Assembly (NCBI RefSeq): GCF_021347895.1
Contig: NC_067116.1
Location: 44,512,628 to 44,576,627 of the forward strand
DNA from: Acanthochromis polyacanthus
Taxonomy: Eukaryota; Chordata; Actinopteri; Pomacentridae
Direction of reading: 5' to 3'
DNA length: 64,000 nt
Numbering within the stretch: position 1 is the stretch's first letter; every line of letters starts with the position of its first letter. The translations under genes were made by a program, and so were the position numbers. This document shows, one piece after another, positions 11,140 through 23,945 of this stretch. Under the pieces are notes generated by a model, which did no database searches, was not told the origin of the DNA, and saw only the letters and a program-made list of their open reading frames with translations.

Positions 11140-11960
11140 GCTACACTGTCAAACATTAATGTTTTAATCTTATATTTAAACAATTAACTGACATTTTAGA
11201 TTTTTGCCACTTTGGTAAATTACAGAAAACAACTCTTAAAAAAATGACAGAAAAAAATGTTCTTATGTTCATTAACCCAAAAGAGAAAGAGAGAAATTGT
11301 ACATAAAGTCCAAATAATAGAACTGTATTTTTACAAATGCTAATCCATTCTTCTACAATGTTTCATCATAAAATTGTTATTTTTGCTCTTTTTAAATCAA
11401 CAAAATTACATTTTTTCCAAGTTTACAGATTTTTATAATTTTTTTGACAGCTTTTTTCCAGATTTTCCCTATTTTGTTAAATTACAAATAATATATAGTA
11501 ATATTACAAAATAAATATTTACCAGTAAATTATTATATTTATTGTTATTTTTATGTTTTTTTTTGTAAAGGCAGAATAAATAACTGGTCAAACTGTAAAT
11601 AATGTCAACCTCAAAAGTCTGTATTTTTTACTGAAGTAATTTCTTCTTTTACCGTGTGTGGCCATAAAATCACACAGTTCTGCATTTAAAACAGCTTATT
11701 ATATGAGTATTTTACAGTTTTTGGACATTACAGTTCTCTGACATTTTTCAACATTATTTTTTCTTGCATCCTTGCCGTCAGTCAGTTTTTTTCTAGATTT
11801 TTTCATCTTTTTACTGTGTGTATATATAGTTTGCTGCCGTAATCAACCTTAACTAGAACTACAAATGCCTGTAAATTACATTTATTCTTTTAAAATGTAA
11901 ACTACCGTGAAATAACGTTTCTTTAGCTTTTATAATCCAGTTTAACATTTAGAAATGCAT
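11140..11960. repeat. AT-rich repeat family F
   Basis: Two or more diverged units with aaactgtaaataatgtc, ccataaaatcacac, agttctgcatttaaaacagc and ttttacagtttt-type motifs. Confidence 0.6.
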
Positions 11961-12997
11961 TTAACATTAAAACCAAAGGATGAGGCAATTTGCATTTGTA
12001 TTTATCTCAAACACACGCAGAAATATATGACAAACTGAAATGTAGTTTAGAAACCAGGAAAAACAAAATAAAACTTGGGGTAAATAAAAAAGTTTACAAT
12101 GACCCGTCTCAGGGCATCATTATTGTTATGGATAATATATTCAGTCGCCTAATCAAGTTTCTAGTCTCAGCTTTGTGCTTTTTTCTTTAGTGAACTGTTG
12201 TGCAATAAAAAAAGTGTTCAATCTGTTTTTACATGAATGGCTATTCCTGTTTTTGGCCCCTAAAAGCTCCTCATTCTGCAGTATTTAATCATATTTTGTG
12301 ACAAGCACTATATAATAGTTCCAGTTGTTGTAGTGTAATGACTGTGCTGCTTTTTATTTGCATTCTTTTCTCATTAGAAGCTGCTCCTTCAACCAGAAGC
12401 CCATAATAGCTTGTCTACACCTAAAACGCCTCTTAGGAGCAACACACTCAGAATCCTTCCTGTTCTGGGAAACTGCCTCCAATATTGTTTTATTTCACCG
12501 TCGTGGACCGCTGACTTTTTCGCTGCTCTTCCTGCTGCAGCTCGGCTCTAATCAGAGATCACGTATTGATCCTCGGCTCACACAGAAAGAGCCGCTGCTC
12601 ACCGTGCAATGCAAAGGTACTGAGTAGGCCTAATCAACGCGTATTGATCATTCTGTGCTGACTTCTGGGGTGCAGTTTTCTGCTATGAAATGTGTTTGTT
12701 TCTGTCACCGTGGAGACGTGAAGCTGTCTGGAACATTTGTCTCAACACGCTAACAAATTGGGAATAAATGAGTAGCAGTGAGGCTGCATTTTATCAAATA
12801 ATCAGCGCAGACGCACACAAATGAAACGGGAACACCTGCTCATTCACATGCACGCACACACAGCCATGTGGAAGCAATTGGCTGCAGCAGAGCGGAGGCC
12901 GAGTCCCGGAGCTGGTTGCTAATGGCTACAGGATCCAGGGGAGAGATGTCGATAATGACAATGTCACTCCCAGCCAACCAGCACGCGAAAATGGGAC
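11961..12997. other. no recognised feature
   Basis: Unique sequence, presumed intron; no TIRs or domains seen. Confidence 0.5.
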
Positions 12998-13006
12998 GCA
13001 CACACA

Positions 13007-13041
<35 letters not shown>

Positions 13042-13056
13042 ACTCACACACACACT
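12998..13056. repeat. (CA)n microsatellite
   Basis: CA dinucleotide run with two short interruptions. Confidence 0.95.
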
Positions 13057-13289
13057 CCAACTCATGCAAGTCTATCGGTGCATTGAGGGTTCAGACAACG
13101 AGGCGCTGAAATGGAGCAATTTTCTTCCATCCAGGTGACTGCTGTTATTACAGCCGTCAGAAAGCAGCGCCGCCTCAAAGACCCATTTCTGCTCCCCGTC
13201 CGACGATGAAGAAAGGATTTTTTTTTCTTTTCTATTTTACACTGAAGGCGCTTTAATCAGCATCTGATTTTCAAAAATATTCATTTGAC

Positions 13290-13904
13290 TTTCTGGGGCA
13301 ACTAGACAGTCAAAAAGTAACGTAATTTTACAGAAATTGCACAAAAACACCAAAAAAAATGCAATACATATAGGTCATAAATGTGAAATAACGTTACTGA
13401 ATGAGTGATTTAAAAAAAAAAAAAAACTTTCCTGAAAAGACCTTATATACATTTAAAAATATATAGTGATTTTACAATTATTTCCTTTTTATAATGGAGA
13501 AAACGATTTAATTCAAGTTTAATACTGTACTCTGTAAAAATTACTTATTGTAAAAAACAAAAAGGTGAAAATCTGTCAGCACGTGTGATGGGAAAAAAAC
13601 ATGGATACTGTAGCATTTAAAAATTAATAAACCAGTGAAAATATTGAAACGTATCTGTGAAAGATTAGATTTTTTATCTGATTTAAATAGAACAGAATCA
13701 GCATAATTCTGTGGTCACACACTGTAAAAAGGACAAATTACTTTTTAGAAAAATACAGATTTTTACCGTGGACGTTATTTCCAGTTTCGTCATCTTTTTG
13801 TAAATTCTGCATGCAAAGAAATACGTTTTTCTGTGACTTTACTGGACTTATTACTAGATACTTACAAAACCTGCGAAATAACAAGTTACTGCTTTTTAAT
13901 CCTG

Positions 13905-13939
<35 letters not shown>

Positions 13940-14060
13940 GGAAATATATATATTTCTTTGTGATTTTACTAGTTATCTGTAATTTAGCAAAACAGGAAAA
14001 ATCTACAAAAATTAGAGTAGAAAAGTACACTTAAAGACATTAAGTTTTACAGTGTAAATA
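13290..14060. repeat. AT-rich repeat family F with (AC)n run
   Basis: Diverged AT-rich units (actctgtaaaaattactt, tttttaccgtggacgttatt) with a pure AC run at 13905-13938 in the middle. Confidence 0.55.
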
Positions 14061-16239
14061 TATTTTTTAATAGATATAACTACTAACTTTTAATTATGCA
14101 TTGATTTGTTTGGTAAATGAAAGATGTCTTGCATATTTATGGCAGTATGTGTTTTTGTTAGCGTCAATACGCAGTAACAATCAGTCAAAATGCAGCTTTT
14201 ACCATTAAATATATCATTTATTGTTTGAATTACTTGTCCGTAACAATGGCTTTTCTTGTTTCCTGACCAAATTACCTCATTTTCACCAGTCACTGTTCTC
14301 TTGTTTAGCCTTTATTTGTATGTCTCCATGTTTTATTGCTTTTCCTGAGTCGTTTGGTGAGTCTGGCCTTTTCATTAAGTCCAGTTTATTGCTTCAGATG
14401 TGAGACGGTTAATTTCCTGATTACATCCATCAGCAGCATCAACAGATGAGATAACTGGAAGCATCGACGCAGCGGTTTCTTCCTCCACAGCTTTACTTCG
14501 GTTTCCACTTTAAACATGTTTGACTGTTCACATATTAACACCCGGTGGTATTTTTAGATCTTTTTATGGGTCTTATGGATTGACCACAGAACTCTTCAGT
14601 CTTACGACACCCTGAACGCTTCCACTGTAACAGCAGAGCGACCGGAGCGCAAAGCAGCCCAGTCAGATGATGTAACGTCATGCAAAACTTACAGGACAGC
14701 CGCTCCGCTCGACTTTTTCACGCTGGTTTTATAATCGATTGAGTGTCGCTGAGAAGAACTCTGCATAAATTCAGAAAATGAAGTGGATTTATTAGTCGTG
14801 AAACACGTTGAAAGTCTCTCAATCTCTGTAGAAATGTGTAAAATCTACATTTTCATCAGAAGAACTGATAAAACCTGCAGTATTCTTTGTTTCTTGTGGT
14901 GATAGACCCAGTTTATCTTCTCCTGACATCACATTACTGCTCATGAAATCCTCTGTGGGCCCTCAGTGCAGGTTATTTTCCGTATGAATGCAGCCGGTCC
15001 AAGATGCCGCCTCCTTTGCTTCCACTCGGCTGAATGTGGCTCATTGAGGAGGAAAGATGAGGAGAATAGGTGAACCTGCCTTCAGAAAAGAAGACGCAGA
15101 GATTAGAGGCTTCCAGTCGTCCCTCCATCTCCAGCCGAGCGGCAAAATGAGACATCTGAAGCTCTTTTCTCCGCAGACAAGATGATGATTAATATCAATC
15201 GTGTTTGGCGAGCGCGGAACATAAACCTTATTGTTACGCTAATGAGCCGTGACCATGTGGACCAGCCCTGACTAATGGGGTTCAGCTGTCAGTTTGGGAT
15301 CCTACGAAGAAGATTTCATCGAAGATTGACTCAGTTTTGAGGTTATTATTTCATTTTATCTGCCCTCATTGTTTAAAAAAACAACTTTTAAGCAGATACA
15401 AGGTGATTATGTAGATCTTTCAGGAATTTCTTTGTGTTTTCTTAAGATTTGAGATGATTAAAACATTGAAATAGTGCAGAATTAATTGCAAAATAGAAAA
15501 TATATGCATACAGAAACACAGATTCCCTTCAGGCTGTTCGTGCTCTGAGTTCACACCATCCTAATAGCATCTGCTGCCCTTTTTCATCCACCATCGTCCA
15601 TCCTGTTTCCACGTTCTCCTCTTCCTCTTCCCTCCTGCACACCTCCCCTAATTTTTTAATTAGCTGTTGCTTCATATGACCTCCATTTTTGCAGCTCAGT
15701 GAATCAGAACGTCCGGTCGCAGCAGCCTCAGGTGTTTGGAGCTGAAGTTCTGTGATTTTAGAGAAGCAAATAGATGCACTGAAGACCTTTAAACTTACAG
15801 TAAACTTCTAAATGGTTCTCTTCATAAAGAGTTTGAGAGTTTTATCATTTTGCGTTCACAATGCTTTGTGTTCTTTGTGGATTTGCCACCTTTGCAGGCC
15901 CTTCCTTCCAGCCAGATAACTGAAAACTCTTCAACTGTAGAACTTTATGCAAAAAAACCCCAACAGAACCATAATTCTGAAACTAAAGATGTGTATTTAC
16001 AGAACAGACTCGCAAGTGATTCGTCCAGTTCAAATTAAATCTCATTACCAGGTACTTTAACATGATGTTTAATCCATAAATCCATGGATGTGCGCTTGAG
16101 CCCGTTAGATACTGGTTCTCCAGTGGTGGACAAAGGAGGAAACATGCACATTTTGAAGTTGTATTATGAGAACCAGAACTTCCTGCTTTGTAGGATGTTT
16201 CTTTGTCATCTGACATTCATAAAGATCTGTGTAGATCTT
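14061..16239. other. mostly unique sequence
   Basis: No gene recognised. The stretch 15170-15300 is repeat-free with several TAAT/ATTA cores and reads like a possible conserved non-coding element. Confidence 0.35.
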
Positions 16240-17210
16240 TGATTGACCGATAGTAGCTTTTCAGGGCTGATAACGATGCAGATATTTGAAGCTGACATAG
16301 GGTCAATGTTATATTCCATTCATATTAAGGCTTCTTAATTAATAAGGATTACAACTGATCATGTGTGCTAACGACAGGAGTGATGACATCAGAGCGTCGC
16401 AGGTTGCCATGACGCTCTGCTCTGTTCACCGATCGATCGATAACGCCGCGTCTTCTCCACTTCCGTCTGCTTGATTTCGTCTGATCGCTCTCTTTTATTG
16501 CCCTCTCAGGTTTATATCTTGAAGCATTATTAGTTGTATTTTTCCAGACTCTGATTCAGGTTAATCTGTGACTGCCTTCTAACTTAGCTGCTAGCTGTTA
16601 GCTATTAGCATAGCTTTAGCCACTGTGAGACTATTTCCTGGTTCGTGGGGCTTCTTGATGTTTTTGCCTTTTTGCTAGAAAGTCATTGCTGGTTTCTTAA
16701 TTTGTCCATCATCAGTTAATAAAAAATTATTACGCTGATAATTGTAAAAATGCCAAATATTGCGCCGATATTTGACCGGGCTGCTAATCAGTTGATCACT
16801 AGCATTGAATAACGTGGAATGACTGCTTTTCAAATCACTGTATTTGATTGATTAAATATCGGATGGTTGTCTGAGTTAATAGTCAGCATTTTTCCAATTA
16901 TCTGTCTGATTCCTGTTCTCAATGATGTCCCGCCCACAACTCTGTCTGATTGGTTACACGTCACCAGTAGCAGCCAATCAGAGCTGATTTTGAAAATACT
17001 GAGAAGTTTTCCTTTAATTAAACATTAAAAGAAACATTTCAACAAAGATTTGCATAAGATATGTTTTTAGAAGTAAAATAAGTTTGTGTTACTCTAAATT
17101 TTGACAATAGAAATTCTCTTTTTACTACCAGTATATCGGTTCCAGATATCAGTTATTGGCCACTTTTGCTAATAACCGTTATCGGTATTGACTTTAAACA
17201 TATCTGTCGA
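16240..17210. mobile_element. probable degenerate TIR element with ATCGGT motifs
   Basis: The left part has gattgaccgatagtag and gggctgataacgatgcag; the right part has ataaccgttatcggtattga. Mirrored ACCGATA/TATCGGT ends of this sort occur in fish hAT-type repeats. Ends and target duplication could not be fixed. Confidence 0.4.
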
Positions 17211-19059
17211 CTTCTTTGATTAATGCAGCAAGTCAGTGTGGGGAGTTAAACCTGCTGTGACTTGAGATCTTGTTTATTCAGATGATTAATTGAAATCAAA
17301 TTTCAAATTAGCGTTACTATAAAGCACTTTTAAAACAGCCTGAGTTGACCAAAGTGCTGTAAATGTTATCAGATGTGATCAAACAGCGTAAAATACTAAA
17401 ACCAAGCAACTTATAGGATCAATTTCTAACATAAAAATAAATTAATTAAAGGCTCGTTTTGCAGATACTTTAATATTCGTATTCAGAATTCATAAATTAT
17501 GGCTCTAAATGTGAAATTGAGCAGAAATACTGTATGTAAGTAAAAGGCAATAATAGTTCCATCAAAATCATGTTTTCAGGTGAACCATGTTGCATGTTTT
17601 TGTGCATTTTTCTTAAAAAAAAACTGCACGTGGAGCCTCTGGAGTCGTCTTATATTCACCTCACAGACCGACTTTCCTTTGGAGACGCTTCCGTGAAATC
17701 AGAGCTGATCTCTTAAGATTAGATTTGCTTCAATTAATGTTGTTTGAGGGATCAGTGCAGCCGTGAGTTTACATACTGAGACACCGATACTGATCCTGCA
17801 TGCTTCAGTGCCAGGATAAAGTCTGCGTTAACCGAGCCGAGCCAGACTGTGCAGAGAAACGTGATATTGATGGTAACTATCGCGTCAAACAGCTGCTATT
17901 AAAATGTCTCAAACAAAACAGAGACTGCAGACTTTACCGACACAAGAATAGTTATTATTTAACAGATTCTGGATCTCAAAGGGCTTAAGATGTCTGACAA
18001 AGTTTGAGAGACGCGATTGAACCCGAAAAGTCCAGCGTGAACATTTCACCAGATGAATCGGAGTTTAATTCACGCTGTTATCGGTTTGCCTTTTTTCCCC
18101 TGGCCTCTGTCTACCTGCAGAGAGATGGAGGGAGGAGAAACTATCCAGATCTTCAAGGCTCTGCGAGGAGCTAGAAGGAAAAAGGAAAAGGTCTGGGCCA
18201 AACTTTCCCTCCTCTGACTGTCGGCGATAACGCTTCACAGCAGCAGCTTAGTCAAATAAGAAGAGGAAGGAAGCCGATAAAGACAGAACTGCTCGGACTC
18301 ACTGCTGACTTTTCTTTTTTTCTTAATAAATGACCTCTGATGGATTAAAAGGGCAGCATTAATTAACTTCCCCATCAGCCCCCTGCTCAGAAATGCTGTT
18401 TTCTGTGGGCTTGCTGTTTGTTTGATTGGAATAAATCTCCTCTCTGTCTTGTTTTAAGCATCCTCTTTATTCCCGTCTGAGCTTTCAGCCTCTTTAACCC
18501 TCGTCTGAACTCACATGGAGCTTTTTGTCTCTGCAGTTTGTTGCTTCGATACAGTGCGTACAGTTCTCCATTAGTCAGCTGAGGTTTGTGCATTTGGACT
18601 TTTAAGGAAGAAAAAGCAAAAGGTCGCTGTCAAGGCAGATTTATTGGTGCTTTACTGGCTCTGGTTCTTGTTAGTTTCACTTTTACAGGACAAACAATAA
18701 GTCTAACAGCAAACATGACCCACTTCATGTGAGGCGCACTAACTTCTCCTGTTAGTCTACTTTTAGTGTACTTTTTTCAGCCATCTGTATCAACATACAG
18801 CTTGTTCAAGGTAATTACTGCACAGAGGCAATTTCAAAAGCAATTTTCTGTTCTATGGACATTTTTCTGTGCAGTATGTACAAGCAATTACTGGAATTCA
18901 TTCAACAACTGACCCACTGACTCATGTCAGACCTTTATTGACTCGTCACAGGCGGAAAAACATTGATGTTTCCAAGAACAGTAAGGATGGCTCTTAGTCT
19001 GACTCAGCGGATGTAGATTGTTGGTATAAATCTGCTACTAACTGCACATTTCTTGCAGC
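17211..19059. other. no recognised feature
   Basis: Unique sequence. 18080-18380 is purine-rich on the + strand (gagggaggagaaac, aagaagaggaagg) but has no open frame of interest. Confidence 0.45.
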
Positions 19060-19775
19060 TTTTTCCTCAGCTGTATCCGAAACACTTTCTACATGCTACC
19101 AACAAACGCCACATGCAGTATAAAACATGATTAGGTTGAGTCTGTCTGTGAAAATAACCTTCTGTAACCACTTTGTTGTTTGATTTCAGTACCTTGGACA
19201 GATCCATTTAAAAAAAAATTTGTATAAACTGTTTTGCAGATGATACACGATTCTTATCTGCCAGTAAAAGTAAAGAACAAAAAGTATTGCTGGTCTGCTT
19301 TAAAGATTATCAGCTGTGTCTGAAACATCTACTACATGTTACCGAAAATTGTAGTTCTACGTTCCACAGTAGTACGCAGTATAAAACTGTGAAATCATCT
19401 TTTCTTGCAGCATGCTACATCATGATGAGGTTGGTTTCTGTCTGTGAAAATAACCTTCTGTAACCAGTTTGCTGTTTGATTTCAGTACCTTGGATAGATC
19501 CATTAAAAAAACAATCTGTATAAACTGTTTTGCAGATGACACACAATTCTATTTTCCAGTAAAAGTAAAAACCCAAAACTCTTGCTGGTCTGTTTGAAAG
19601 ACTATCGTCTGTATTTGAAACATCTACTACATGTTACCGACAAATGTAGTGCTACGTTCCACAGTAGTACGCAGTATAAAACTGTGAAATCATCTTTTCT
19701 TGCAGCATGCTACGTCATGATGAGGTTGGTTTCTGTCTGTGAAAATAACCTTCTGTAACCAGTTTGCTGTTTGAT
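19060..19775. repeat. tandem array of ~300-bp units
   Basis: Two to three copies share tctgtctgtgaaaataacct, gtaccttgga(c/t)agatcc and agtacgcagtataaaactgt, starting near 19143, 19443 and 19738. Copies 2 and 3 are closer to each other than to copy 1. Confidence 0.85.
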
Positions 19776-21619
19776 CTGTTTTGTCTTTTTATATTTAATG
19801 TCTGAGATCTTATTGATTTGTTTGAATCTGTTTTCATGATTTGTTTAAATTGATAAATGATAGTTATTATTATTAAATGTTTTCTATAAAAAAATGGTGC
19901 AGTTTCAAGCTACAGATGCCCAATAATGTCATTTTACTGCTGATTTTGCTGATTTTATGTCTTCCAGTATAGAAAATGCAACATACGGACACATTAACAA
20001 TTAAAAAACTTGATTTTAATTGTCTTTAGGGTGTATTTTCCTCTTTCACTTTCTTGGATTTTGTACGTTTTCTTCTTAGACCTTTGAATTTTAGCCGATT
20101 TAAAGCCTTCTGTACAGTTAGGTAGTAGAAAAATGGGTCTAACTAGAATATTTTATTTGCTAAAACAAAGCTTTCAGAGTGTTTATACCCCATCTACTCT
20201 TCTTCCTTTATGACTTTCTGTCTTTCTCTTTCTATATATATCATTCCCCCCCTTCGTTCTGTCCCTCCCTTTCTTTATCCTCCGGTGTATTTGGGTGTTT
20301 TTGTCTTTTCCCTTTCGGTTTCTGGGATCATCTTGCAGCCCATCTGGCCTCTCGCTGCTACTCTTCCCCTCTCACCAAGCTCTTGTCTTTCACTTTCCAC
20401 CAAGACATTAACACTTCTCCAAACGTGCGATCCCCTCCTTCACATTCAGCCGTCTGCAGTTTGTTTCTTTTTTTTATTTATTTATCGTGGAGCTGCTTAG
20501 CTTGCAGTCTGCCAGTATAAATAGTACAACAATGGACGTGGAGCCCCGGTATGGTTCCTGCTGCTGCCTCCGGTGCTTCCAGAATCACAGTCTCGCCCAG
20601 TCAGTGTGCATTCTTAATGCTCCCCGGCCTCCGAGAGGGACATGATTGGTAGAATTAATTGTGGCTGCAGGGCTGAATGGGAATAAGTGAGAAAAAAAGG
20701 AGGGTGAAGGATGGAGGTGGGGGGTGTTGTCTGGCTGGTTTGAGTGTTTGTGTTTGCTTCCTTTAAGCCTGGAAGTGTTTTTCATGCACTCATTCTGTTT
20801 TTTTGTCTCTCTAGATTAATAATAAAGTTGATTCAATCCCATTCTCCTTTATAGCTGCTGTGATTTTACACCTGTGAGCTTGCAGGGACGAGATAAACGG
20901 AGCAACAATCATCGTGTAATGGCCTCCTCGGCTCCCGGGACGACAATGCCATCAGAATAGAGCTGATATCGCGCAGGGAGGTGTCATTAAATGGGATAAA
21001 TGGGGCTTAAAAAAAGCAGGAAATCCAACTCGTGAAGGGGTTTCTTTTAAGAAGAAATTGATGCTTCTGTTCTTTCTCCTCAGGCTGATCTTTATCTCGG
21101 TTGTCTCGCCTGAGCTTGAAAAATGTGAAACTTAAAGAAAGCAGAGTCAGTTTGCTGCGACGGAGCGACATGCATGTTTGTGTCTATAAATCCGTCTCCT
21201 GCAGGGTCTCCATGTAGGATTTACACGCTGGTTTCATGGGGTCGCGTCACAGGATGCTGGCATGGGAATATAAGAAGCTGGGGGTGGGGAGTGTGTGTGT
21301 TTGGGGGGTTCTGGGGAAGCTGTCTCATCATTTATTTATACAATCTACAGAAGAAGGGGTTAGCGGCGGGAGGGGGCTGCCTGCTGCGAGCCGCCCGGGG
21401 AATACTGTAGGTCAAGAGTTGTTTTTCTTGCTACCAGCACAATTCTTTGTCTGAGAAAAAGTGAAGCCGGTGAATGAACACAATGAAATGGACTGGATCT
21501 GATGTATTCGTAGCATACTGCACCCGAATCCATCTCATTATTTTGGACATAAAACCACCTGATGTGGTTCACTCACCTCCGGCTGTCGGTGCTGACGCTG
21601 AGCTTGCTGGTCGAGACAC
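19776..21619. other. mostly unique sequence, CT-rich patch and GC-rich block
   Basis: 20170-20300 is pyrimidine-rich on the + strand. 20840-21030 is repeat-free, moderately GC-rich and complex, a possible conserved non-coding element. No gene recognised. Confidence 0.35.
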
Positions 21620-21623
21620 TTAA

Positions 21624-22566
21624 GGTGGTAGTCGACCCTAATTTATTAAACAACTTATTTTGTTATAATTTCTAAACAATGCAACCAATCAACACAAAAC
21701 TTGGCACAAAGAAAGATAGATTTAGTAGAAGCATTTTACATTTAGCTAAAGTCTGCCACATTTTATAGTTTCCATGGTAGCAACAGATTTGGCGAGATAC
21801 AAAAAATCTTGTGGAACAAAAATCTTCAGAAGGAAAATAGTTATAAACACCAAATGTGGTGCTGACTCCTTATGTTACTATGTATGTTTTAAGTAGACAG
21901 ATTTCTACTTCATCTAATATTTCTGCTCAAATAGAAAAAAGGACTCTTTTCATGGTTATCATTCAAGTAAACAAAAATAGGAAAAATTGTCTCCTTAAAA
22001 CATAAAGCACTATGTAACATATAAGCAGTCCAAAAATGAAGGCAATGCATCAAATTCTCTTTTGGCTTTCCATAATCTCGCACTTTGAAAAATTCTTAAT
22101 CGATCTACTCTTTCTTCTGTCTTCTGTCACCATTTTATAATAAAAAATTGTTTTAAAAAAAAGCCAAAATAACAAGATTCAAAGAGATTATCGCAAATAA
22201 AATTTGGTTTGCAGATGTCGATCGTTAGGTACGCTTGCAACGAGATGGCAAATCCACGCAAAGTTTTCAGGTTATACGATAAGGCTGATATAGTTAGGGG
22301 GAGGTTTCTTTTAGTTTATCAAAGGGGTTATGAAAAAATACATGCAATTTGAGGGTAGGAAGACTGGTCATTGCTGTTCATTTTGGTTGCTATGGTGGTT
22401 GCTATGCCAAATTAAATGGCATACTCCGACAAAAACTTGTTTTTTGAAGATATTCCTTTATATGCTGTCAAAAATATAAGCAATAGTAAAAGTACAATAA
22501 TGTAGTAAAGTTAAAAATAGGAAAAAATTTCAAGTTTTAACTCTTAGGTATAGATAGACTACCACC
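21624..22566. mobile_element. 943-bp non-autonomous element flanked by TTAA
   Basis: The ends are GGTGGTAGTC and GACTACCACC, with TTAA immediately outside both (21620-21623, 22567-22570). A TTAA duplication is used by the piggyBac and Kolobok groups. The interior is AT-rich with no transposase frame. Confidence 0.75.
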
Positions 22567-22829
22567 TTAAAGGACACAGATGTGCTTCCTTTGCTTCATT
22601 TTATAGCTCTTGGAATTAAGTAAATATGCGTTTTTCAGACAAAAGTCAAGCATTACTTTGAGCTGTGAAAGCTGAGACACAATAGATGTGTTTAAAGGAT
22701 GAATTTGGATTATTTCTTTATTAACTGTCTCAGAAGTTGGTCTAATTATTCTTTTTTTTAAACAAAATGCATTTGAAATTGTCAAAATTCCATCATCTTT
22801 TTGTGACCAACCATCCAATAAGCTTATAA

Positions 22830-23310
22830 TTTTAATAAATATGTGCACCAATATCAGAATATCCTGCATTCACGTATGGAAATGATGCATAAACATGTTC
22901 AGATCCAAAGTACAGGTTTAACAACAACAAAAGCCTTCAACACTGATGTTTTCCTCTAGGGTCAGTTCATGTCAATTTAGATATTTATTTGTTTATTGTC
23001 TCTGAGAACTAAATTTTGTCACATATTTGGGCTGAATTTTGAGAATTTCATCTATTTTGAAATTTTGAAATTTATATATTTTCACCCTGACAAATAAAAC
23101 TTTTAAATAAAATCCCATTTTAAAGATTCAATATCTCCAGAAATTAAACTCCCACAGACATGAAATTGGGTGAGAACACAGACAGAATCTTTTCTAGCTG
23201 ATCTAAATGATTGAATGTCTCAATTAGAGGCAGATTTTTTTTAAATTATTGGCCCTTGAAAATGGAAAAAAGAGCAAAATGTTCAAGTTAAGGTGGCTTT
23301 GGGGTTTCAG
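22830..23310 (+). repeat. interspersed repeat family G, copy 1 (left part)
   Basis: Motifs caccaatatcagaatatcct, aaatgatgcataaac and cccttgaaaatgg, then aaggtggctttggggtttc, correspond in order to 55082-55345. The family resumes after the fold-back insertion at 23930-23945 (aatgtttcctgtgag). Confidence 0.65.
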
Positions 23311-23919
23311 CCCGGTCTCACAGGGATTCGTGAAACTGTCACGTCAGTTTTTGTTTCGGTTTCGTGCGCACCAACACGATGTCGTCATGTTTTTCGTGCC
23401 GCTCACCACGAGCGAAACCCGCTGTGGTAATCACATCTGAAAGTGGTTTATACCAGCGGATTCATGACGATCTAAGCTGTCCATCGGCGTTTGCTGCCGC
23501 CGCTGCGGCCACCGGACATTCTTTAAATTCCTATGCAAATTGGGCGGATGGACATTCTTTAAATTCCTATGTAAATTAGGCGGATTCATGACGATCTAAG
23601 CTGTCCATCGGCGTTTGCGGCCGCCATTGCGGCCGCCGGACATCCGGCCGCAACAGCGGCCGGATCACATCTGAAAGTGGTTTATACCGGCGGATTCATG
23701 ACGATTTAAGCTGTCCATCGGCGTTTGCGGCCGCAAACGCCGATGGACAGCTTAAATCGTCATGAATCCGCCGGTATAAACCACTTTCAGATGTGATTAC
23801 CACAGCGGGTTTCGCTCGTGGTGAGCGGCACGAAAAACATGACGACATCGTGTTGGTGCGCACGAAACCGAAACAAAAACTGACGTGACAGTTTCACGAA
23901 TCCCCGTGAGACCGTGTTG
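23311..23919. mobile_element. young fold-back element, Mutator-like by its ends
   Basis: The 10-bp direct repeat GGGGTTTCAG (23301-23310 and 23920-23929) flanks the element. Its arms (about 190 bp, from ggtctcac inward to the gcgtttgc block) are nearly identical inverted copies. The interior holds a duplicated 36-bp unit (ggacattctttaaattcc) and direct copies of the inner arm end. Long TIRs plus a 9-11 bp duplication suit the Mutator superfamily, but there is no transposase to confirm it. Confidence 0.75.
23664..23797. repeat. perfect 134-bp palindrome without spacer
   Basis: The 67 bases from 23664 to 23730 are repeated exactly as reverse complement from 23731 to 23797, centred on gcgg|ccgc (a NotI site). 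I compared the arms base by base and found no mismatch. Confidence 0.95.
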
Positions 23920-23945
23920 GGGGTTTCAGAATGTTTCCTGTGAGT

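Noticed and set aside
12358..12627. 89-codon open frame at 12.4 kb as a possible exon
   Set aside because: No homology recognised and no coding-like composition; similar frames occur throughout the intronic sequence.
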